Of a stretch of 64,000 nt of DNA, positions 49,901-62,837 are shown piece by piece; the first letter of the stretch is position 1, and every line of letters begins with the position of its first letter. The position numbers and the translations under genes are program-made. Origin of the DNA: Verrucomicrobiaceae bacterium (lineage in GTDB: Bacteria; Verrucomicrobiota; Verrucomicrobiia; Verrucomicrobiales; Akkermansiaceae); the NCBI GenBank assembly GCA_027487435.1, contig JAIYDP010000042.1:1-64000 (forward strand), in the 5' to 3' direction. The notes below the pieces were generated by a model. It worked only from the letters and a program-made list of their open reading frames with translations, made no database searches and was not told the DNA's origin.

Positions 49901-51666
49901 CGTGGCGCAACCAGCTCAGCAGATTCTCGCTCTCTGTCCTTTGTGGGTCCGACGACTTTTGTTTGATTAGAGGGCAGAGTGGATTGTTCTCGTTAATGCA
50001 TCAGGTCGCTGCCTTGCAAGTTTGAGAGCGAAGATGAAGAGGACGAGGACGATGAGGTCGAAGACGAGGAGGTGCCATCGCCGAAGACAGTTTCTTTGCG
50101 CCCGCTTTACGCTGCTCGCGCCCTTTCAGCTCTCCTTTGCGTCGCCCAGTTGTACGACTCTGACGATGACTCGGGCTTCTGGAAGAAGCTGTTTGAGCTG
50201 CTCGAGTTCAGCCTCCCTTGTACCTCCTCATTGCGCAGTCAACTGTTTCAGATGTCCGACAGTGTGAAAGTATTCGCCGTGTACGTCGCGTTCAACCTTC
50301 GAAAAACTGCGGCGGGCCCCCACGTCAATTGTACCCCAGTTTCGTTGTCTTGCAATGTAACGAGCGTAGCTTTTGCGGAGCGAATCTGCGGGCAATATCT
50401 CGGGCGCGATGCAGCGACAATTGCGGAGGCACTTGAGCTCGAGCGGTCGATGGTCGCCCATGCCCTCCAGCTGCTTGCGATTTCATTGAGCCCCACAGCC
50501 GAGGTCATGTTCTTTTGGTTGGCCTTACATGGCAGGATCTATCTGCAACAGTGGTCAAGGCCGTGTCGAAGTGGCCTGTCGATGGAAAGAAGACCCCAAC
50601 CTCGATTGCACACAGATTCATCGTGCAAATGACAACGGATCTGCTGCGCAGCCTGTCGCATATTCCCACCGATGTCGACACTCTTGTCGAGGTACGGATG
50701 CACGACAAGCGCTCTAACTGACTCAAGTTTTTGACTCATGTTGTCATCCATCCAGACGCTGAGTCCGACGAAGTCGATGATCTTGTCGATGGCTGCACCC
50801 TTCAATGTGTCATGGCATTGAAAGCTCATGGGCTGCACGACGGCATCTGTGCACTCCTAGGTTACCGATTCGTTGGGCAGCCGCTCAAGCTGCAGAAACG
50901 CTAGACGAGTCGACGCTGCAAGCAATGTTCGAGCGAGTCTCTTCGAAGGGGGTCCCTTCAATCGATTCGGCTTGCGAAGTCGACGGCGAAGAGGATCTGA
51001 ATGATGAGGATTCCGCTCGCGACGTGGTCCTCCGCTTCATGAGTTGCGCCATAGAGCGTTTTTCTCACCCGCAGCTTGCCCGCCAGCTCTTGTTCCCTCC
51101 TGCTTTCAAATGTTTCAGACTTTTTGTGTCAGCCGAGTTGAAGGGATTGTCGCCGACATGCCTGCAACCGCACTTTCGGTGGCGACTGCAGTAAGCAAGT
51201 GGGCCAAATGTGGGCACCACAACATCAACGTCGAGGGCCTCCTGAGCGCTGCAGTTTCAAAGAAAGTCAAGGATGAGGCAGTTGAAATTATGCATATCTA
51301 AAGTAACTGTCAAGGATGGCGCTGTTTCAACGTCGCTTGTCGCGGCAGCACTTTTTGCCCCAGATTCGGAATGTTATCAGAATGTGCGTATCTAGCTCAC
51401 ACGATCAGGGACACACGAATCTCTTCAAGTTCTCGCTGATTTCCTGCATGATGAAGAAGTCACGGAAGTCGTCGAAGCTAAATGTTGACTCATCGTGTCA
51501 GGTTAAGAATGAGCTAGCCGATCCGCTGGTGTCGTTTGTCCGGACTTTGGGTGCGACCCTGCCGCAGCCAAGCGCACTTGACACAGCGTACTTGCACCCT
51601 GATAGAGCTAAAGACACAGTCGATACAATGAAGGCTTCGGGAAAGTCTCTGAACCATCATTTGTAA
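46924..51666 (+). CDS. Large HEAT/ARM-type solenoid protein, unassigned
   Basis: Starts MSFDPVGDLVDQFVSCAALF; a 34-nt intron joins SALRKCDIRALLWAIDRLLD. The body is a series of amphipathic helix pairs (IVNTLGKFLKFQNWHVVHS, MTLTVKFLGALASVLSDDV, SEASKWTVRHGSALALCAIA, AVRDSAIKVWRNLANS, VLPVIFDALSDPSEAVVVEA). An acidic loop lies near 50,030-50,075 (EDEEDEDDEVEDEEVPSP). The C-terminus reads TLGATLPQPSALDTAYLHPD. The general look is importin-beta, MOT1-N-terminal or ECM29-like, but I found no signature that decides it, and no SNF2 ATPase follows. Many introns are unresolved, so the extent is a best reading. It ends 40 bp before NVL. Confidence 0.5.
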
Positions 51667-51706
51667 ATGAAACTTGTAATTAAATTGCTCATTTGTTTGT
51701 CTGTTA

Positions 51707-54411
<2,705 letters not shown>

Positions 54412-54453
54412 GTTGAAGAGCTTGATGTTAACTTATGTACAAATGATACAATT

Positions 54454-55120
54454 TCACCGCGACGTGCTTGACTTCTCAAACTCGGTGAATTGCTGCCCAA
54501 AGAGGCCCATCATTTTCATCAGGTACGTCGCGACCTCGGGGTCGTCTTTGTACTTGTAGAACGCTGCTCAGTCAGAAGGCTCCTTTAGCGTCAACCCTTT
54601 GGGTCTTTGGATATTTCGGATAGAGCTTTGTCAAGCTTCGGGTTGTCCACCCCTTTCCGCAAAACATCGTCCTTCATGACCTTATTGAGGAGAGATTCGC
54701 TCGGCTTCATCCATTCTGACACGTAAAAGGGGTGAACGAACCTAAACCTGGGACGCTATCTTGGCTAATTCCAAGATTTTTCAGATCATGGAGAACTCCA
54801 CCCTCCTTTCCTGAAGGTTTGATCACCGGCTCGGTTCTTGCTTTAGGTGTCGGCTGGTTTTTCGGCTTCGGCTTGGCAGAGAGGAAACCAGCTTTGAAGC
54901 CACCGAACGCATCTTTGCTTGCAGCGGCAACCTTCTGTGGTTGTCCTTGTTGAACTTCCTCAATCATAGAGGCTGAAGCCGCTGCTTCAGCAGTAACCTT
55001 TTGAATGGAACCTGAACAATGAGAGATCTTTACAAGGCAGGCACTTGGAGCAAGTCGAGCTTGTCTCGACGCAGCAAGGGCGTCGGACATGTCCTCCAAC
55101 TCAGGCAAGTCATCTCCCAT
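54454..55120 (-). CDS. STI1-like C-terminal domain protein
   Basis: Starts MGDDLPELEDMSDALAASRQ. A low-complexity Lys/Pro/Ala middle (AKPKPKNQPTPKARTEPVIK) follows. Two 32-nt introns, one before EWMKPSESLLNKVMKDD and one before AFYKYKDDPEVATYLMKMM, rebuild a C-terminal helical domain: LSEISKDPKAFYKYKDDPEV, then FGQQFTEFEK. The repeated 'DP' helices resemble STI1/HSP-binding motifs found in Sti1/Hop and related co-chaperones. Function is inferred from that only. It starts 50 bp from the divergent TSNAXIP1-like gene. Confidence 0.6.
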
Positions 55121-55170
55121 ATTTAAAAGCGAGAAATCACAATCCAGATTTGATCAGTTGGCCCGCAGAA

Positions 55171-57835
55171 ATGTCAACATTTGCAGACTCCTCAGAGTAA
55201 TAGTTCCATCACGGCTCTCCTAACGAAAGGTCCTTGTTTTCAAGGTGGCCTGCTGACGTCAATTCGATTAGGTAGCACCCGTAAAGTTCCCTGACAGCAT
55301 GCAGCGGTAAATCTCCTTCTCGAGCAGTGCAGAAGATGGCTGGGAAGCCAAAGCTTCTTGAGATGCTAGAAAGTGAAATCGAAAAGAGCTTAAGAGCAAA
55401 GGGATTCGAGATGGAGACTCCGTACTCCTCGCATGGAATCGTTTCACCCTGACAGGACGATGTCAAATGTGACGCGTGTGTCTGTATTTAGAGATGCCTT
55501 AAGTAAGCACGCTGATATGTCCGCGTACGATTAACAATGGGAAAGAGGACCTCAGCAGAGGGTTCAAGAGCTTTAGCAGCCTCATCGACTGGATTCGTCG
55601 CGAGTACGACGCTTTCTTTTACCGAGCTCAACAAGAAGTTGTCTTGCTGTCAATCATCCGCAACGTGACCTGATTCGAGCAGCCATGAGGTCCAAGCGCA
55701 GCTGGAGAAGCTGCGGGAGCATCATGATGTTGTCTTGGCGAAAGTTGTGGAGAGATATCACTCCAGATTTGGACAGTTCCAGTGGTGGGGCATTGGGTGG
55801 TGCTCATTGAGGCAGAGAGGAGATGCGGCACAAAGAGAGCGAGGTCCAAGAGGCGAAGTTCAGTTCTTGGTTCCTCAAGGACAAAGTGAAGGTCATGGAG
55901 AACGACATCAAAGAACTGCAGCGCAGCCATCAAGTTGCCGTGTCAGCCAAAGAGCACGGGGACCTCATCAACGAGGAGCTTCGAAGTGTGCACTTTGGCA
56001 GCACTGGCTGATGCAACAGATAAGCTTGCACACATGGAAAACAAGTACTCCGAGTACATGCAGGCGCAGGCGCTGATGGAGAGAGGTGAGCCGCACGTCT
56101 GCCCACAAGTCGCTGATACTGAAAGCGGAAATTCAAAAGCTGGAGCTTTTGCGGACAACACAATCCATGCAGAGCAAGTTATACGAGGCTGAGAAGTATC
56201 AGAAGGAGGTCCATCTCCTGGTTAGGTCCTCTCTGCTGCTTCTCAACGACAAAGCAAAACCTGTACGATCGCGCAAAGATGATTCAAAGCGACCTTCGCA
56301 CAGACAACTCCAGACTTGGAATAGACGCCTCGTGCGCTGCTTGGAAACGACATCTCACGCGAGCCAGGACTAAGAAAACTCAAGTAGAAGACGAAATCTC
56401 GATGCTGTGAGGTTTTTCGGGAAAACGCTCAGTCACAGAATCCAACAAACGTTTTCGAACGAAATCGACGCAACCACAAAGCTTCAAGTTCGGGAGGCGC
56501 TCGCAAAAGTCCGATTGAAAATGGATGATGTCAGGTCCTTGTTATGTTGTTGACGAGCTCAGATGCACCGCGAAATTCGAATTCTTAAAGAAGCTGGGCC
56601 GACGGTTGTGGTTGTGCAAGAGACGAAGGCGCCGGAAGCCCCCAAGCCGAAGGAGGACCCCCCCCCGTGAGCCCCTGTTGGGAAACAATCTAATGGGACG
56701 AGTGAGATTCCAGACCCTGACTTCTTCGATGGGCTAGGCACTTCACTAGACATTCCAAAATTCCTTCGTTTCAAGGGTACAAGCGGGGGCTCTGCAAGTC
56801 TCACATGAGGAGGCAAGATTAGAAACCGGCGGCTGGCAAAGAGGGATGCAGAGAATCTGATCAAGGACGTGTGGAAAACAAAGTTTAAGTTGGGTGGCCC
56901 CGGATCTGCGCTTAATCTGTAGGGAGAGCAGCAAGCTGCACTTAAGCGAGTATTTGTTTGTCTACTTGCAGAAGCGGTTTGGTGTGGAGGCAAGCGCAGC
57001 CTCTTCCAATTGCTCACGCGGCAGAACGTCATTGCGGAGTGGGCTTACAGCATCAACTACGCGCTGACAAAGTTTGAGTACGACAACGACTTCGAGCTGT
57101 TTGCGTCAGTGCTCTCAGGTTCCAACGCTGCTGAACATTGCTCAAAAACAGTAGGCGAGCTGTCTGAAGACGTTTATTCAGCGCAAATGAAGATGATTCA
57201 AAACGTGACGGACACTCTGGCAAAGAAGGATATCGAATTGAATCAAAAACAAGCAGGCAAGTTGGACAAAGCTATCGTCATGGCAACTCTCAGGAAGTTC
57301 TTTGAAGTGAAGTCAGACGACATGGTCGCCGACATTCAAACGGTAGCGTCGGGCAGAAAATTGTCTTAAACCCCAGGCGCTTGATTTGGATCAGCCATCG
57401 AAAATGGTCGACTATCGCATCCTTTTCCAAGAAGATCGCGAAGGGAACCAAGTCATTGTTATCGCGACACAAGTGACATGAAAGGGGCACTTTGCGGAGG
57501 CAGTGCGCGATCAATTTCTCGAAGAGAGAGTTACTTTTCTTCAGGAAATAGAGGTCTCTGCTGCAAAAATCATCTCACATTGGTTAGGAGACCTTTTTTG
57601 CTGCTGCTTCGGTGACTACCTCAGAAATAACAGTGTCTTCTGCTTACTCCGCTTTAAAAGCCATCGATCCGGTGAGCTTGTAAGAGCTATCGTAACGACA
57701 TAGAAAAAGCCATTCAAAGAGCTGCAACAAATCCTGTCCGCAGGGTTTAACGTAGACCAAGACCAACTCCAGACAACAAGTCCAACCAAAGTCCCAGACA
57801 TCATGACAGTTCTCGACTGCGGCTCATCTCATTGA
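55171..57835 (+). CDS. TSNAXIP1-like coiled-coil, probably ciliary protein
   Basis: The chain starts MSTFADSSESLFSRW. Short introns (33-34 nt where resolved) lead to GKPKLLEMLESEIEKSLRAK, SVFRDALSKHADMS, and FKSFSSLIDWIRREYDAFFY. Long coiled-coil segments follow (VMENDIKELQRSHQVAV, LILKAEIQKLELLRTTQSM). Then comes an EF-hand-like or helical C-terminal region: RNRRLAKRDAENLIKDVW, NVIAEWAYSINYALTKFEYD, FFEVKSDDMVADIQTALDLD. The 'RNRRL.KRD..L..DVW' and 'EWAYxxxYAxxxxxxDxDxELF' pattern is that of translin-associated factor X-interacting protein 1, a protein of ciliated cells. Several exon edges between 55.7 and 57.0 kb are uncertain, and reading frames change often. Confidence 0.5.
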
Positions 57836-57958
57836 CGCTTATAGCGCCTTCGGAAGACCATGATCCAACGGTCTGGAAAGCCGACTGCTGTGAAGTCAAC
57901 CAATTCCACCCCTCGAGGGTACTTTGGATAACAATGGTGTACTTTAGACTAGCATGGA

Positions 57959-58921
57959 ATGAACCTGACACACGGGCTGATTGTCGACTACAACTGCCTG
58001 TGTAGTTCGAACAGAAGAACTCAATTTGAGAATTCTTCATGTCCAAACTTTTGCTATGGGCGCCTTTGCGAGGTTGACATCAAACTCTCTCCGGGGGCAG
58101 TCTCGCAGGCAATAGCTGCGATTGTCGTTCTGAGCATCTTGTTTTTCGTCGCTTTTGTGGTTCTTATCAAGAAGAGAGGAATGCCTCTCATTCAGGCGCG
58201 TGGCCTCTTCCTAGTTTGTGTTGCCATCGCATTGCGAATTCTCTACGTTATCATCGTGTCTCCCCTTGAGCCTCATTGCCGGTGGACAAGCCCTATTTGG
58301 ACCCTCTACTGGGTCCTTCTTATGACAGCAGCCTCTTGGATCATAGCCCATTTCTATTATTTAATCCTCGGCGTCCCAGTACGGAGCTTTGTCAAAATCA
58401 GGGAAGTCCTCGTCTCTAACGTCGTCTTCACTGTCGTCTCCATGTCGACCGCCATCGCCTACTCTCTCTCCCCCAATCAGGACCCCGCTCTGTCTTATGT
58501 CTCTATGGGCTCCATCCTCCTGTACGCTTGCATCCTCTCCTTCTTCTGCCTCCGCATGCTCTCCCGCCTCATTCAGCTCCGGAACCTCTCCGCAGCCATT
58601 GACAAGAAGAGCTCGGCTGCAATCGCGTTTAACAGAGTTCGCCGCCTCCTTTTTATCATATGCGCAGTAATTTCGGGGGCTCCTGTCCTCTACGGCTCCC
58701 TCCTGATCCCATACTATGTATTAAAGGGTCACAATGACCCATTGATGTACCCTCTCTACAGCGGCTTGTTTGAAGCCATCAGCCTGGCCTCCTGCGCGGG
58801 TTACATCTTCGTCCAAGTAGCCGCCCACTCCCAAGCCGCTCGCCGCAACACCACTGAGGGCACGTCGTTGAAGGAGATGCATTTGTCGCCCAGAAGGGCG
58901 ACAGACGGTCCTCAGGCTTAA
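57959..58921 (+). CDS. Seven-transmembrane protein of unknown family
   Basis: A single-exon 320-aa protein with a short Cys-containing N-terminus (CLCSSNRRTQFENSSCPNFC) and seven hydrophobic helices, for example SQAIAAIVVLSILFFVAFVV, GLFLVCVAIALRILYVIIVS, WVLLMTAASWIIAHFYYLIL, SMGSILLYACILSFFCLRML and SGLFEAISLASCAGYIFVQV. A basic loop (RVRRLLF) precedes helix 6, and the tail is hydrophilic with Ser/Thr. This is a GPCR-like or TOM1/THH1-like layout. There is no DRY, NPxxY or other class signature I can recognise, so neither ligand nor coupling can be assigned. It converges on the TBC-TLDc gene. Confidence 0.7.
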   Translation: MNLTHGLIVDYNCLCSSNRRTQFENSSCPNFCYGRLCEVDIKLSPGAVSQAIAAIVVLSILFFVAFVVLIKKRGMPLIQARGLFLVCVAIALRILYVIIVSPLEPHCRWTSPIWTLYWVLLMTAASWIIAHFYYLILGVPVRSFVKIREVLVSNVVFTVVSMSTAIAYSLSPNQDPALSYVSMGSILLYACILSFFCLRMLSRLIQLRNLSAAIDKKSSAAIAFNRVRRLLFIICAVISGAPVLYGSLLIPYYVLKGHNDPLMYPLYSGLFEAISLASCAGYIFVQVAAHSQAARRNTTEGTSLKEMHLSPRRATDGPQA

Positions 58922-59008
58922 CTCTTTTGTCCGTTTGTTTACATTTGCTACCATGTCGATCAACGAGGGGGCTTGTAATTTGATCCTATCAGTACACAAG
59001 TTATAACA

Positions 59009-60840
59009 CTACATCACAAGCCCATGGACTTCCAACTCCGCAATGGAGAACTCGGGAGTCGACGAGAGCGGCTCATTGCAAAATGTGTCCGCCCGAACGG
59101 AAGTTCCGACTCGCAGCTCGCTGTCGATGGTCAAGCCGAACCCCGTCCTGAAGACGTAAGAGAGGCCAACGCCGATGAGGGACTTGCCGCCTCCGACACA
59201 CAGGCGCTCCCGGTCGACGGAAAAGAACATAGAGGCCGGAGAGGTGGAGCTCCATCGGAAGCATTTCGCATCGGGCAGGAGCTTGAACAAAAACGACTCC
59301 CCCGTTCCAAATCGAGCGCTCTTTTGAAGCGACGAGGGGCTAAAGAAGCCAAACACCTGCAGCGTGAACACACGCAAAGTTCAAAAAACTTCTTTCCGGG
59401 TTGTTCTCACAAAAAGAAAGCAAGGGCCGCTCCCGTCGCATCTGCGCAGCAGCTGGTTCAAATTGTATCCGTCCCTGCCCAGCGTCACTTGCTCAGCGAC
59501 GCAAAGGCGCACCTCGCGGCTTGAAAAAGCATGACGGAGTCTGCAGAACCGAAGCGCTGGGGTAGCCACGACCACAGGAACATCGCCAGCTTGTCGTCCA
59601 CAAGTTTTGAGCCCCCCCGTAATTTCGGTCGAAATGCGCTGCCGCTGTCGTCATCGTCGCCGTCTGCGACGGCACCGCTCGAGCGGTGCTCATCGTGCCA
59701 CGTGAAGATGAAAGTGCGGGAGAAATTAAAAAAACCAAACGCCCTCTGAGGGGTGAGGGACAGAAGTTTAAGCGGAGGAACCGACGAGATGGCGCTGAGG
59801 TCGCGTTCTGCAGCCATGCGCTTCTTCAGCACCGACACGATTTCTTCTGCCGACGAGGCCGCCTTGATCTCGGGTTTGTAGTGTTTGAGCACGGCTGCAC
59901 CGAACCTGTAGAACGCCTTGTTGCCGTTGTGGATGAAATTGTCCATGATGTGCTTGCAGATCTGCAATGTCATGCGGGTCACGTGCATCCCAAACGCGGT
60001 ACGGGAACGCACCGACGAAGAGGTGCTTAAACCAGTGGGAGCAGAGGCGGGAGGGGGGGAGGCCAAGGTTGTTAAGCTCTGGAAGGGGATGAGAGCGACT
60101 CTTGTTGCTTGGAACTTTGGGACGACGAGGTCGCCCACTTGTTGACGACGTCGTTGAAAGTCTCGAGAAAGAGGTAGTAGGAGGACTTTGTGTTGAACAT
60201 GATCCATTTTTCGGCGCGAAGCTGAGAGAACGATGACAAATGGTGGATGATCATGTAGGACTCCTCCTCTGGAAGATCCTGAAGCAAGTGCAGGACTGCG
60301 GCAACATGAGGGATAACAGAGCCGCGTGTCACTGAGCTGCGGGACAAAAGGGCAATACTCCATCGTCGGGTGGTTCTGCGCGAAGACGATCAAAATCCGA
60401 CAAACAGCGCCAAGGAGCTCGTCCTGCCGAGGCATGTCTGCAAACGAGAGGGACCCCCCCAGCGTTGGGACAACTCCGTCGATCCTCGTGGGCACTTGCT
60501 CCCCAAAGAACTCGTGCAGGTGCTGGTCGTAGTTGGTGGCGGGCGGCGTCGTCAATCCCAACGCTGCTCGAACGAGGATCTGTAGGGTATCAGGCGATGT
60601 TGGGAGCTGGCGATGCCAACCTCACGGCGATCTGATGAATGCGAGCCGCCTCGGACTATCTTCTTCAGCTGAGCTTCTGAGAGCGACAACGTCTTTAGAA
60701 GTTCAGGAAGCGGAACATGTGGGACACTTTGGACGACAACACGGTGCGGGATGACGACGAAAAACCTGGATGCTTGATGTGGACTGTGTCACCAAGCGAC
60801 TGCACTTGGCCACTTGGCGTTTCAGACGGTGGTCACAATG
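59009..60840 (-). CDS. TBC-TLDc protein, TBC1D24-like
   Basis: The chain reads VPHVPLPELLKTLSLSEAQL, a 41-nt intron, ILVRAALGLTTPPATNYDQ, then a TBC domain: LLGAVCRILIVFAQNHPTME, YCPFVPQLS, LLQDLPEEESYMIIHHLSSF, FNTKSSYYLFLETFNDVV and DNFIHNGNKAFYRFGAAVLK. The C-terminus is a TLDc domain: GESFLFKLLPDAKCFRWSS, FFSVDRERLCVGGGKSLIGV, FNEPLSS-type CNEPLSSTPEFSIAELEV. TBC plus TLDc is the TBC1D24/Skywalker architecture. The catalytic Arg ('RTFP') and Gln ('YCQGMN') fingers are missing (RIDGVVPT, EYCPFVPQ), as in TBC1D24, so it probably binds rather than stimulates small GTPases and phosphoinositides. The 5' end above 60.76 kb is a guess. Confidence 0.75.
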
Positions 60841-60863
60841 GGCATTGCATTGAAGCCGATCTT

Positions 60864-61270
60864 TCAAACACAGCCGATGCGTGACTTCGGCCTGACGTTG
60901 CCAAAATTGTAGGAACTGCTTGAATGATGGTAACTTGAGCTAATAATACCATGCAAGCTGAAGTCTGGTTTCAAATCGGTTGGAGCTAGATCGGCAGCAG
61001 TGAGACCCTCCTAAATTGTCAAAATGAGGATATGAACGTTACTTTATCAGCTATTGACGCCTTCGCGCCATATTGCAGAAGCATTCTCACCAAATCCTTG
61101 TGTCCATTCAAGCTTGCATGATGAAGAATTGTCCTTCCGTTCTGGAAGGTCAGAAGACAACTAAGTAACGGCACTTCGTCTACCGCATCAATGTTTTCGC
61201 GCTGTTCCAGCAGACTTCGCACTCTGTTAATGTCTCCAGAAGCTGAAGCGAAGAACAAATCTCGATTCAT
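60864..61270 (-). CDS. Small ankyrin-repeat protein
   Basis: MNRDLFFASASGDINRVRSL starts two to three ankyrin repeats. A 33-nt intron with no stop codon (after NIDAVDE) must be removed to give the standard NGRTILHHASLNGHKDLVRM; a 32-nt intron then joins ASIADK to EGLTAADLAPTDLK. The predicted protein is about 110 residues and ends RPKSRIGCV. Ankyrin stacks bind partner proteins; no partner is suggested by context. The 3' end could be altered by another intron. Confidence 0.7.
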
Positions 61271-61550
61271 CGGATAAACTCAAATTTCTTTCTAAATATG
61301 ATCATTAAATTCGTCTGTTTTAATGAGGTGCCCTCCTCGCCACACTGAACCAAGGCAGGCAAGGCCATTCTCAAGTTTTCTCGAAAAGTCGTCCGTAGAT
61401 GGAAGAAGGGTCCCTCGTTGAGGCAGAATCGACATCTGATGTTTCCTCTTGTGTCATTGCGAACAAGACTCGAGGTCTTCCGGCACAGTTCCGTCGTCTG
61501 CCGAAGTTCCGTATCTCTCTTGGATTGAGAGGAGACTATTGAGTGAGATT

Positions 61551-62672
61551 TCAGGAGTTGTATTCGGACAATTCGGATTCATCCAGGAACTTCTGTGAAA
61601 TCCCTTGCTTGAGCATAGCCTCTGGGGAATCGACCTTTTGAAACACATAGCCGATAGCCTTATCGACGACGCGAGTGACGAACCAAAGGGTTTCAGGGTC
61701 CTGTAATAGTGAACCATCCAATGTACGACATCACAACCTCTATCGCGAGCGGCAAGAAGTGAACTAACCCAAAACTCTGTAGGAGTTGGGCAAACGCCTC
61801 AGTAAGAGGGAGCAAATGAGGGAACTTCTCCAAAAGCTGCACGATGCGGGACGGATCATCCAACTCCAAATACGCTTCTAGAGGAATAGCTTCCACGTGA
61901 GAAATGAAACGTACAAGAGGGCTCACGGAGGCTCTCATACTTGCACACAAGGTCTATCTTAGAGAGAACGTTCACGAACGGAAGTTCGATCTTCGTGTCA
62001 GCTCGGAGGGAGAAGACTAGACCAGGATCATCGAGGAAAGAGACAAAATGGCTGCAGAGAGGAAGGTTGATGGGTTGTGGCAGAACGTGGAGTCAATGAG
62101 ATTGACACACCCTAGCTCACATCTGAGAGCCATCATCAGAGAGTATACATGAAATCCTTCAGATTGCAGCCTCTCCAAGATATTCTTCATGGATCCGTGG
62201 TGCGAGTACAGTTCAACCTGACCCGGGCAGTCAAACAAGACGTAGTGATCTGGAAAGGTGACACAAACGAGAGAAAAGAGACCTTCAAAACTAGATAACT
62301 TCTTCAGTAGCCACTCGACATTCTTTTCCAAACACTCAATGCAAAAAATGAGGCCTTCACGTTAGGGATTAAAAGTACCGTACAACCTCCATTAGGACCC
62401 AGCTCAAACTGCTCCATGACCGCATCAAGCACAAGTACATCCGTGACATTGATGTCGAACTCGCCGCTACTCATTAGACAACAGGAACGCGAACGAATAC
62501 TCGACATCCTCATTCGCCGGATCCAAATTCACGACACAACAACCACTAGAACATTACAACGAAGCAGCTTTGCCTTCTACCGCCCCAGAGACTTCAAATA
62601 CGACGACAATCCTCTGCAATACGTAGACTTTCCGCTTCCTGGTGGTCCAATCACCACTTGCCCGTAGCCCAT
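61551..62672 (-). CDS. GPN2: GPN-loop GTPase 2
   Basis: Starts [19 protein letters not shown] (P-loop directly at the N-terminus, as in GPN2). A 35-nt intron joins SLGR to [18 protein letters not shown] 22-nt intron (62467-62488) then joins to [20 protein letters not shown], and the defining GPN loop reads LGPNGG. Further on are [35 protein letters not shown] and [16 protein letters not shown]. The C-terminus reads [17 protein letters not shown] and ends [11 protein letters not shown] GTPases act as chaperones for assembly and nuclear import of RNA polymerase II. Exon edges between 61.7 and 62.05 kb are approximate. The start is 165 bp from the divergent APMAP-like gene. Confidence 0.85.
62467..62488 (-). 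other. 22-nt intron in GPN2
   Basis: The upstream exon reads [13 protein letters not shown] and then enters LLSNE and a TAG. The downstream exon gives [10 protein letters not shown]. Excising 22 nt with GT-AG ends and a CTAAT word 5 nt before the final TAG restores one frame (phase 2). It is the shortest intron I could fix in the window. Confidence 0.55.
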
Positions 62673-62837
62673 CGTAACAGCGAGAAATCACAAAGTTGTG
62701 CAGTGGATATCGCCATCCCTTCACTTCTTTTATTCTCTTGCAATGGCCTTCATTTCCGCCTCATTATGTCAACGACAACTTCCAGAAGCCCCTTCACAGG
62801 CATTTATGTCAATCATTGTCAAAATCAAACTTGACCC

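Noticed and set aside
46924-51666. MOT1/BTAF1 assignment for the HEAT gene
   Set aside because: No SNF2 ATPase follows; the next gene is a complete NVL with its own start.
59024-59524. 166-codon plus-strand ORF over the TLDc region
   Set aside because: Antisense to a clear TLDc domain.
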